From positions 1 to 35,802 of the forward strand of contig CANRJO010000009.1 in assembly GCA_947630965.1 (NCBI GenBank): 35,802 nucleotides of DNA, given 5' to 3'. The translations under genes were made by a program, and so were the position numbers. The stretch is from an uncultured Alphaproteobacteria bacterium. Lineage in GTDB: Bacteria; Pseudomonadota; Alphaproteobacteria; RF32; CAG-239. Below the pieces are notes generated by a model, which saw only the letters and a program-made list of their open reading frames with translations, ran no database searches and was not told where the DNA came from. Positions 17,083 through 24,133 of this stretch are shown piece after piece (the first letter of the stretch is position 1; each line of letters begins with the position of its first letter).

Positions 17083-17104
17083 ATTATACGCTTTCATAAA
17101 GCGT
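17083..17104 (-). promoter_or_regulatory. -10 element with palindromic operator candidate
   Basis: On the minus strand TATAAT (17083-17088) is preceded directly by ACGCTTTATGAAAGCGT (17088-17104), a perfect 7-bp inverted repeat filling the spacer where a repressor would block RNA polymerase. On the plus strand the same repeat is followed by TTTTTTT and could pass for a terminator, but no plus-strand gene ends nearby. Confidence 0.45.
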
Positions 17105-17127
17105 TTTTTTATTTTCCTCACAATATA

Positions 17128-17961
17128 TTATTTATCTTTGAAGGTGTGGCAGATAATTGAAATTTTATCTGAAAGTTTCATCTCAGGTTTTGGCGACATA
17201 ATCTCCCAACCGCGATGGTGCATAATATCAAAGAAGCATTTATATATGTTCAAGATAAAGCGTAAAGGACGGGTTTGTTTTTGATCCGTTTTGGTCATGT
17301 AAGCAAAGGCTTTGTCAAAATCTTCCAAAGCTGTTTTCGCAAGCTTTTCACGCACGGGGATCAGGTTTTTATCAGTTACCACAGCCAAAGGCTCCCGGCT
17401 TTTAATTCCTGCCGCTTCCAAAAGCTCAGCCGGCGCATACAAATGCCCACTTTGCGCATCTTCCTTAACATCTTTTAAAATATTTGTCAGATGCATTGCC
17501 CGACCGTAACAATACGCTAAATCGCGCATGTCTTTTTCTTTCATGCCACCGATAATATGTAAGGCAATGTAAACCGGTATGACTGAAGAGCCGTAACAAT
17601 ATTTTTCAAGCGTTTTCAGCTTGGGCGCCTGCAAAGGTTTGGGAAAATCTAGCAAGGCGCTGTCTAAAATGGCGCCAAAATCTTCCTTATCTATCTTAAA
17701 GCGCATGCAGTTTTTGTAAATTTTGCGCCCGATATCGGTTTGAGGGACTTTTTTTACATAAATATTTTCAAGCTCTTGATGCCATGCCTCTAAAAGCTCT
17801 TTCTTTTCTACTTCAGGCAAACTGCCGTCAATGAGGGTATCTATATGACGACAAAAAGCATAAAGCGTGTAAATTGCTTCACGCTTTGCTTTTGGAAGAC
17901 CTCTCATGCACCAAAACAATGATGCCTGAGATTTTCGTACAAGTTTACCGATGGCACTCAT
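17128..17961 (-). CDS. Squalene/phytoene synthase family protein
   Basis: 277 residues from the ATG at 17961 (AAGGA six bases upstream; an ATG 18 bases earlier lacks a site). The family condenses two prenyl diphosphates head to head. Both Asp-rich regions are recognisable: RHIDTLID (a D-x-x-x-D form) near residue 40 and NILKDVKEDAQSGHLYAP (N-x-x-x-D-x-x-E-D) near residue 165, so catalysis is plausible, for example presqualene diphosphate synthesis like HpnD. No other hopanoid or carotenoid gene is in the window. An alternative is the NDUFAF6-like branch associated with complex I assembly, though that usually loses the Asp motifs. It lies 51 bases after trmFO on the same strand. Confidence 0.82.
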   Translation of the reverse strand: MSAIGKLVRKSQASLFWCMRGLPKAKREAIYTLYAFCRHIDTLIDGSLPEVEKKELLEAWHQELENIYVKKVPQTDIGRKIYKNCMRFKIDKEDFGAILDSALLDFPKPLQAPKLKTLEKYCYGSSVIPVYIALHIIGGMKEKDMRDLAYCYGRAMHLTNILKDVKEDAQSGHLYAPAELLEAAGIKSREPLAVVTDKNLIPVREKLAKTALEDFDKAFAYMTKTDQKQTRPLRFILNIYKCFFDIMHHRGWEIMSPKPEMKLSDKISIICHTFKDK

Positions 17962-18012
17962 CTCAAGTCCTTTTCTCATTTAGCGGTAACATAAAACATT
18001 TTTTTTGTGTCG

Positions 18013-19356
18013 TCAATATCTGATTTTTTCCAACCATCCCGTTAAGTCCGAAAGCGCGCGGCGAGCATAGGCTTCTTTGCGCTCTGCCCCTTTCAGTTTG
18101 CGCTTTTTGCCGTTTGGCGTTATTTCTAAAGGAATTTCGGGAAACAAGCCAAAATTAATATTCATCGGCTGAAAATCCGCCTGTGTATTGCCCAAATGCC
18201 CCAACATTGCCCCAAACGCTGTTGTCGGCGGCGGGCGCAAAGGTTCTTCCCCTTTCACAAGACTCGCAGCAAAAACACCTGCCAAGAAGCCGATAGAGGC
18301 ACTTTCCACATAGCCCTCACATCCGCTGATTTGCCCGGCAAACATAATGTTCTTTTGCTTTTTCAAGCGCAAGTAGGAATCTAATAAAACAGGGCTGTTG
18401 ATGAAAGTGTTTTTGTGAATGCCGCCAAAACGTGCAAATTCGGCGTTTTCAAGCCCCGGAATCAGTCTGAAAACTTCTGCCTGCGCGCCATGTTTGAGTT
18501 TTGTTTGAAAACCAACCATATTGCGCAACGTGTCTTCTTTATTGTCCTGGCGTAATTGAACAACGGCATAGGGCTTTTCGCTTTTATGTGGATTTGTCAG
18601 CCCAATCGGCTTCATGGGGCCAAAAGCCAAGGTTTCCCGCCCTCTTTGCGCCATCACCTCAATCGGAAGGCAACCGTCAAAGAACTGTGGCTTTTCAAAG
18701 GCGTGAAACTCTGTCTGTGGTGCGCTTAAAAGTGCATCCACGAACTGCTCATATTCGTCTTTGGTTAGCGGGCAATTAATGTAATCTTTGCCATCGCCTT
18801 TATCATAACGCGACTGATACCACGCTTTTTCAAAATCAATGCTCTCTTTGTAAACCACCGGTGCAATCGCGTCATAAAACGAAAGCGCTTTATTTTCCAC
18901 CTTTTCCAAAATGGATTTTGCCAACTTTTCCGAGGTGAGTGGACCTGTTGCGATGATGCAAATTTCTTCTTCTGCCGTTGAAATTTCCTCAACTTCTGCC
19001 GTTTCAACCTCAATTAAGGGCTCGTTTTGAATTTGATGCGTGATATATTCGGCAAATTTGTCACGATCAACCGCTAAAGCTCCGCCTGCCGGCACTTTTG
19101 TGGCATCTGCCGCTTCCATCACGAGCGCGCCCGCTTTCCGCATTTCCTCGTGCATCAGGCCAACGGCATTATGCGCATAATCATCCGCGCGCAATGAATT
19201 GGAGCAGACAAGTTCCGCAAACAATGGGCTTTTGTGCGCTGCTGAAAATTTTTGAGGCTTCATTTCCGTTAGTTTAACATGAACACCGCGCCTTGCAAGT
19301 TGCCAAGCCGCTTCTGTTCCCGCCAAACCTGCCCCAATGATATGAACTTTTTGCAT
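18013..19356 (-). CDS. trmFO: Methylenetetrahydrofolate-tRNA-(uracil-54-C5)-methyltransferase TrmFO
   Basis: Forms ribothymidine at tRNA position 54 using methylene-THF and FADH2. 447 residues. The N-terminus has the FAD dinucleotide-binding motif [20 protein letters not shown]; then LTEMKP, the SNSLRADD segment (with the family cysteine VCSNSLR), and a central IATGPLTS. The C-terminal half contains [23 protein letters not shown], a TrmFO/GidA signature read here in two parts. GGAG lies seven bases before the ATG. First gene of a pair with the squalene/phytoene synthase family gene. Confidence 0.95.
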   Translation of the reverse strand: MQKVHIIGAGLAGTEAAWQLARRGVHVKLTEMKPQKFSAAHKSPLFAELVCSNSLRADDYAHNAVGLMHEEMRKAGALVMEAADATKVPAGGALAVDRDKFAEYITHQIQNEPLIEVETAEVEEISTAEEEICIIATGPLTSEKLAKSILEKVENKALSFYDAIAPVVYKESIDFEKAWYQSRYDKGDGKDYINCPLTKDEYEQFVDALLSAPQTEFHAFEKPQFFDGCLPIEVMAQRGRETLAFGPMKPIGLTNPHKSEKPYAVVQLRQDNKEDTLRNMVGFQTKLKHGAQAEVFRLIPGLENAEFARFGGIHKNTFINSPVLLDSYLRLKKQKNIMFAGQISGCEGYVESASIGFLAGVFAASLVKGEEPLRPPPTTAFGAMLGHLGNTQADFQPMNINFGLFPEIPLEITPNGKKRKLKGAERKEAYARRALSDLTGWLEKIRY

Positions 19357-19467
19357 TTTTTTCTCCGCTATGGTTGTATTTTATTTTTTAACCGATGTAA
19401 ACATCTTTATTAAATCTTTTTTAAGTCTGCCGCGTTATACTTTTATCAGTTTATTTGGGGGATTTCT

Positions 19468-20331
19468 ATGAAAAAAGGAATTTTGCTTTCTTTGTGTGCG
19501 CTTACACTCTTACCGATGTCAGCGGTTTTTGCCGATGATGAGGTGACAGTTGATACAACGCAATCATTGACCGAAAACCTTAAAGATAACGCACCTGAGC
19601 AAATGCAAGAGTTTGAGGTTCCTAAAACGGACAAAAACTGGCTTAATCAGCTTATTGGTTCAGCTTCTGAAAAAATCGGCTTAACGCATAATGAATCTCA
19701 TGATAAACCTGAAAATATTCCTCAGCCTCGTTCCAATGCTTCCGTTTTTGATATTGCGGGCGCGATGCTTAGAATGGACTATAATCAAGCAGAGGCGGCT
19801 CTTTTAAGGCGCGGTTATCGCAAAACAACCCAAAAAATGGATATTCCGAACTTTATCCGGTGGCGTGGGGAAGATATGTGTCGTAATCGGGGTGTGATTG
19901 GCTATGAACGCTTGGAAAATTGCGTGATTAAAATGGCTAAAAAAGAGGGGTATCAATTCATTTCCGAAGCACAGTTTAATAAATATGACACCCAGGAAAC
20001 TGTGCATATTTATCTTACAAGCAACTTTACCGGCAATAAAGTTTATAAAATTACTTATCGGTCGGAAGCCGCTAATTTGACGGGTAACAGCGCCAAAGCC
20101 CGCTATTTGCGCAATATTAAAGTTTATGACTTTTGGAAGAAAATTAACCAAAAATACGGCGCGCCCGATAATAAAGACGATGTTATCTGGGGATTAGGCA
20201 ACAATCAGGCTTATATGAAAGGCGAAACAGGACGTTTGCTTTTGGAAGATCCGATGCTGCGCGAGCTTGATTTTACCCGTATGTCCCGCGAAGATCAGCG
20301 CTTTATCAACACCGATGTTTATACTTTTTAG
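19468..20331 (+). CDS. Secreted protein of unknown function upstream of chpT
   Basis: 287 residues with a Sec signal peptide (MKKG, hydrophobic core, cleavage likely after VFA near residue 22). The mature N-terminal 70 residues are polar and probably flexible; the remainder looks globular, with an ALLRRGYRKT segment, two Cys (MCRNRG, NCVIK) and a possible disulfide, and a basic C-terminal domain ending in DVYTF. No family recognised. A GGGGG ribosome-site-like run lies just upstream of the ATG. It sits 11 bases before chpT, so the two are likely co-transcribed, although one product is exported and the other cytosolic. Confidence 0.72.
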   Translation: MKKGILLSLCALTLLPMSAVFADDEVTVDTTQSLTENLKDNAPEQMQEFEVPKTDKNWLNQLIGSASEKIGLTHNESHDKPENIPQPRSNASVFDIAGAMLRMDYNQAEAALLRRGYRKTTQKMDIPNFIRWRGEDMCRNRGVIGYERLENCVIKMAKKEGYQFISEAQFNKYDTQETVHIYLTSNFTGNKVYKITYRSEAANLTGNSAKARYLRNIKVYDFWKKINQKYGAPDNKDDVIWGLGNNQAYMKGETGRLLLEDPMLRELDFTRMSREDQRFINTDVYTF

Positions 20332-20342
20332 GAGTTTCCCTG

Positions 20343-20951
20343 ATGCAGATTTCATCTGATGTCCTTTCAGAAATTATTACCACCCGCTTAAGTCACGATT
20401 TAATCGGCAATATCGGCGCTGTTTCTAACGCCGTGGAGCTTTTGGAAGAAGACGATTCTCTTGACGAGGTGAAACCTATCTTGCAAACAAGCGCTTTCAC
20501 TCTGACCTCAAGGCTTAAGTTTTTTCGTTTGGCTTTCGGTTTGAGCAATGCCGCCCCGCAAAATATATCAGATGTTGAGGAAACGGCACGGAACTATCTT
20601 CAAACCATTGGCAACCGCAACACCCCCATCATACTTGACTTTCAGGCACACACCCCTGCCCTTTATAAGCTCATCCTCTTGAGTGTTATGGCTTTGGGTG
20701 ATGTTTTTATTCGGGGTGGCAAATTAAGTGTTTTGGAAAAAGCGGACGGGCTTTTTATTTTGGCAGAATCGCCTACGGCATTGGCGGCACCAAAACTTGC
20801 CGTGATCCAAAATTCATTAAAAGGAAAGCTCTCGGAAGATAACCCCGCTCAAGCTGCACCTGCAGCTTATATGTGCAGTCTTTTAGATACAGTCGGTGTT
20901 TCGGCAACGCTGCAATATGGCGAAAAATCCGCTGAGCTTAAAATTGGGTAA
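20343..20951 (+). CDS. chpT: ChpT-type histidine phosphotransferase
   Basis: 202 residues. In Alphaproteobacteria ChpT relays phosphate from the hybrid kinase CckA to CtrA and CpdR, controlling the cell cycle. The N-terminal helix carries SHDLIGNIGAVSNAVELLEE with the phosphorylatable His near residue 18, followed by a second hairpin helix and a degenerate Bergerat-like ATPase domain, the arrangement typical of ChpT. AGGAG lies seven bases upstream. CckA and CtrA are not in the window. The 3' end overlaps the convergent GDYXXLXY gene by 14 bases. Confidence 0.85.
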   Translation: MQISSDVLSEIITTRLSHDLIGNIGAVSNAVELLEEDDSLDEVKPILQTSAFTLTSRLKFFRLAFGLSNAAPQNISDVEETARNYLQTIGNRNTPIILDFQAHTPALYKLILLSVMALGDVFIRGGKLSVLEKADGLFILAESPTALAAPKLAVIQNSLKGKLSEDNPAQAAPAAYMCSLLDTVGVSATLQYGEKSAELKIG

Positions 20952-21342
20952 GCGCTTCTTCCCAAGGAAGATTGTTTATCAGCAAATTTTTCAAGCGCGG
21001 TGTTTGCCCTTCTTTATAACCAAAAACAAGCATCATTGAGGGATTTTGTGTTTCAATCAGCTTTTCCAAACGGTTTGCCTTGTCTTCGGGGACATAAAAA
21101 TGATAAGTTTTTTCAAACGCCTTTTGCGGGCAAATTTCTGCCGGGAATTGCGCACAATTTGTTTTTTGCCAATTCAGGCGCAAATTGATATATCTGCCCG
21201 ATAAAAAATCGCGCGGATCAAAGCCCTCTGCTGCAATTTGGACCTCTTTTTCAAAGCTCTCCGATTGCAAATTCAGCGTCCAAAACGTTAAGAATGAAAT
21301 CGGCATCATCAGAAAAAATATCAGGAAAAGCTTATTTCTCAT
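20938..21342 (-). CDS. GDYXXLXY-family membrane-anchored protein
   Basis: 134 residues with a single N-terminal membrane segment (about residues 4-24) and an extracytoplasmic domain. The motif FDPRDFLSGRYINLRL matches the family signature D-P-R-D-x-x-x-G-x-Y-x-x-L. Family role unknown; its genes commonly pair with DUF2157 membrane proteins, as here, with an 11-base overlap. Two Cys in the domain could be oxidised. Confidence 0.85.
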   Translation of the reverse strand: MRNKLFLIFFLMMPISFLTFWTLNLQSESFEKEVQIAAEGFDPRDFLSGRYINLRLNWQKTNCAQFPAEICPQKAFEKTYHFYVPEDKANRLEKLIETQNPSMMLVFGYKEGQTPRLKNLLINNLPWEEALTQF

Positions 21343-22453
21343 TTTTCTTCCTTCCTAATTTATTGAGCACCAAACGGCTTAACATCAGGCATATTAAAAC
21401 ACTCAAGCCCGCCACCAACAAACTAATGCCTGTTTTTTCCAACCCGTTGAAGATTTCTACATAAAAGATAAACAACCTTAACGCAGCAAGCCCTAATGCC
21501 GTGTTAAACCAAACAATCTGTCCTTTCAGGCCACTTTCAATGCCTAAAACAACCAGTGCCGCTAAGGATAAAACCAAAGGCAAATGGATAACGCTCCCGA
21601 TTAAAACAATGACCATTAAAGAGGGCAGTAAATAGCTTTCTTTCCAGAATTTTGATAAAAATGCGCTTAAAAACGTTAAGCCTGTGGCTATGCCAAAAAG
21701 AAGAACAAACGTTGCCGTGTAAGAAAACTCTAGCTCAAAAATGTTTATCTTCGTTTCTATAATATAATCTTGATCCAAAGCGTAAATCAAGGCTCCGAGC
21801 GCGATGGCGAGCCAAAAATCAAGCGCCTTGCGCAAGCCGCCCGAAGGTGCATAACGGACAAGCACTCTTTGAAGAATGATTGCGCCGAAAATAAGCAAAA
21901 CAGGCATAGATGCCGACCATGCCCATGATGCCTTTTGCCAAAGTGCAAACAGATATTCATGTCCAAAAATCAAATCTAGCAAGGAAAAACCAAAAACAGG
22001 CAAACTGACAAGTGGTAAAATGTATCCTTTTGCAAAAAAACATAGCGGCAAACTTAAAACTGACCACAAAAACAACGCTGATAACGAATCGGGCGAAAGC
22101 TGATAAATCTGCCCAATTAAACCGATTGATGCCAATAACAAAAGCTCAAAAAAGATGAGAAAAATATCAAAAAGAACATTCTTTTGCCGCCGGTAAGTTT
22201 CAAAAGTTGCCAAAGCGGAAGCTAAGAGCAAGCTCAAAGCCCCTCCAAGCTTGGCAGAGGGCGCTATAAATGCCCAATTTGCCGCCACAAGTGCTATGAT
22301 GCCCAACCCTATGCAGAAAACAGCAAGCGTCATTAAACCGTAAAAAATATATTTTTTGTTGTTTTTTAGCTCAAATTCTAAAATTTGTTCGGACTGATAA
22401 GCTGTAATCAGGCCTTTTTGTTGCCATTTGCCAAGTTTTTTAGTTATTTTCAT
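21332..22453 (-). CDS. DUF2157 integral membrane protein
   Basis: 373 residues with an N-terminal cytosolic DUF2157 segment (KLGKWQQKGLITAYQSEQIL) and about 10-11 membrane helices to the end. The N-terminal pattern (a short helix-turn-helix-like stretch with G-L-I-x-x-x-Q) is the family hallmark. Function unknown. AAGGAG six bases upstream supports the ATG at 22453. Forms a two-gene operon with the GDYXXLXY gene. Confidence 0.87.
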   Translation of the reverse strand: MKITKKLGKWQQKGLITAYQSEQILEFELKNNKKYIFYGLMTLAVFCIGLGIIALVAANWAFIAPSAKLGGALSLLLASALATFETYRRQKNVLFDIFLIFFELLLLASIGLIGQIYQLSPDSLSALFLWSVLSLPLCFFAKGYILPLVSLPVFGFSLLDLIFGHEYLFALWQKASWAWSASMPVLLIFGAIILQRVLVRYAPSGGLRKALDFWLAIALGALIYALDQDYIIETKINIFELEFSYTATFVLLFGIATGLTFLSAFLSKFWKESYLLPSLMVIVLIGSVIHLPLVLSLAALVVLGIESGLKGQIVWFNTALGLAALRLFIFYVEIFNGLEKTGISLLVAGLSVLICLMLSRLVLNKLGRKKNEK

Positions 22454-22524
22454 GTTATTCTCCTTGCTTCAAAATAAGCATGAATCTTGAACTTAGCAAG
22501 CTTTAATTTCCGTTAGGCACACAA

Positions 22525-22553
22525 AAACCCCGTGCAACATCTGCACGGGGTTT
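22525..22553 (-). terminator. Intrinsic terminator for fadL
   Basis: Minus strand: AACCCCGTGCA, a 5-base loop and TGCACGGGGTT followed by TTTG. An 11-bp perfect stem, 14 bases past the fadL stop. Confidence 0.9.
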
Positions 22554-22566
22554 CTTGTAAGCTTAA

Positions 22567-23817
22567 TTAGAACTTGTAGTTCAGCGACAGACCGAACAAT
22601 TGCACCGAGTTTGAATACGTTGCCATTGCATCTCTGCCTTCGTTTCCAGTTCGCTGTGTATCCAAATGAGCGTCATGCGCATAAATGTAAGTATATGCGA
22701 AATCAAAGCTCAAGCGGTCGGAATATTGATAATTCAGACCTGTGGAGTACCATACGCGATCCGAATCCGGAATACGCGGCGTACGGTGCTGCAAGCGGAC
22801 AGCGCTTTGGTCATAAGCCAAGCCCAAACGCCACTTCCATTGGTTATCAAGCTGATAACTTGCACCGATGGCATAAAAGTTTGTATCGCGCCAGCTTTCT
22901 TTCACAGAGCTCACGTATCCTGTCGCGGGATTATTCATTTTTTCACCGCGAATATTAAGCTTCGCAAATGAGCTCCAGAACACACGTTGATATTCCGCCA
23001 TTAAGGCCAACTTGTCGTTCACTTCATGATACACGCCCATAGAGAGCATCGCCGGTGTTGTTAAACGCGCATTGATGTCTTGGTTAACCAAGGCACTTAC
23101 CGTTGGTACTATTGCCGAGCCTGAAATATCGCCACTTAATTTATGTTTGACTTCACTTCTGTAAGCCAAGCCTACGCGTGTTTGAGGCGTAAATTCATAC
23201 AAAGCACCCAAAGCATAGCCTAAGTCATAGGCATCGCCTTCCATGGCCGACGAACCGCCGCCAACGTATTTCAGCGTGTTGGTCAGTCTTGCTTTCACAT
23301 ACTGCATTTGCAAGCCTGCGCCCAACGAGAGTTTGTCCGTTGCCTTATAAGCAAACATCGGCGTTGCGGAAATGGCTCTAACCTTGGAGGTAACGCCATG
23401 ATCTGAACCCGCCCAATCGCGGTCATACTTTGTAATCATGCCAAATGGCACATTCAAACCTAAGCCGATGAAAGCTTTTTCATTAATCTGATGCGAAATA
23501 TTCATATTGGGCGACCAAGAAGCATGCACAATGTTGTTGATGTCCGAACCACGATTGCCTGCTATATCCTGCACCTCGGAAGCTTGCGCTTTCGGGGCGA
23601 TGTAGGTGGCGCCCAAGTTCAGTTGTGTGCCCTTCTGGCGCGTTAAACCCGCCACGTTAAAATAAGAATAAGACGCATTTTCAGCGCCGGCTGTTGCGCC
23701 GGCAAAAGCGTTGCCTTGTGCCGCGGCTGATTGCTCACGCAAATGAAAACCTGCGGCGTAAACGTTGGAAGCAAGCATCACTGTTCCCAACGCCGTTAAT
23801 GTCAAAAGTTTTTTCAT
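22567..23817 (-). CDS. fadL: FadL/OmpP1-family outer membrane fatty-acid transporter
   Basis: 416 residues. FadL barrels pass long-chain fatty acids and other hydrophobic compounds across the outer membrane. The signal peptide ends after VYA (about residue 21) and the mature protein begins AGFHLREQSAAAQGNAFAG, matching the family's plug motif (A-x-A-x-G-x-A-x-A-G). The repeated Tyr/Trp/Gly strands and the C-terminal LSLNYKF fit a 14-strand barrel. Ribosome site weak (AGAAG). Divergent from an Aas-like gene across 316 bases carrying paired palindromes, which suggests joint control of lipid uptake. Confidence 0.9.
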   Translation of the reverse strand: MKKLLTLTALGTVMLASNVYAAGFHLREQSAAAQGNAFAGATAGAENASYSYFNVAGLTRQKGTQLNLGATYIAPKAQASEVQDIAGNRGSDINNIVHASWSPNMNISHQINEKAFIGLGLNVPFGMITKYDRDWAGSDHGVTSKVRAISATPMFAYKATDKLSLGAGLQMQYVKARLTNTLKYVGGGSSAMEGDAYDLGYALGALYEFTPQTRVGLAYRSEVKHKLSGDISGSAIVPTVSALVNQDINARLTTPAMLSMGVYHEVNDKLALMAEYQRVFWSSFAKLNIRGEKMNNPATGYVSSVKESWRDTNFYAIGASYQLDNQWKWRLGLAYDQSAVRLQHRTPRIPDSDRVWYSTGLNYQYSDRLSFDFAYTYIYAHDAHLDTQRTGNEGRDAMATYSNSVQLFGLSLNYKF

Positions 23818-24133
23818 AAATTTTCACTTCTGTTGTTAATCCAAAGCAACATAATATGTGAGATGCCTTCTTTTTTTATTATTGTCATATTTTGTAACAC
23901 TCTCGGCATATTTGTCATAAATGTACATAATATGTTACCAAAACGGTATACAAAAACTTTTCTTTAAAAGCAACACCTTCCGTTTTTTGCAGCGTATAAA
24001 ATTTTATATTTTTCGTAAAAACAACATGTTATATGCGCTCATTTGGTTAACGTTGTATTAAACCATTTTTTAGCTTTACAACAAAGCCCCTTTAAGATAC
24101 AAATTATTATATCTGTAACAACGGAGAACGATT
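23818..24133. promoter_or_regulatory. fadL/aas divergent intergenic region with paired palindromes
   Basis: This 316-base gene-free stretch is AT-rich. The 11-bp palindrome ACATAATATGT occurs twice, at 23849-23859 and 23925-23935, 76 bases apart. The first overlaps a minus-strand TATTAT that could be the fadL -10. A wider inverted repeat TTTTGTAACA (23890-23899) / TGTTACCAAAA (from 23933) brackets the region between them. No coding potential is seen. Confidence 0.45.

Noticed and set aside
17088-17116. Plus-strand intrinsic terminator at ACGCTTT/AAAGCGT plus T7
   Set aside because: No plus-strand gene ends upstream; the position next to a minus-strand TATAAT fits an operator better. Kept as a finding in that sense.
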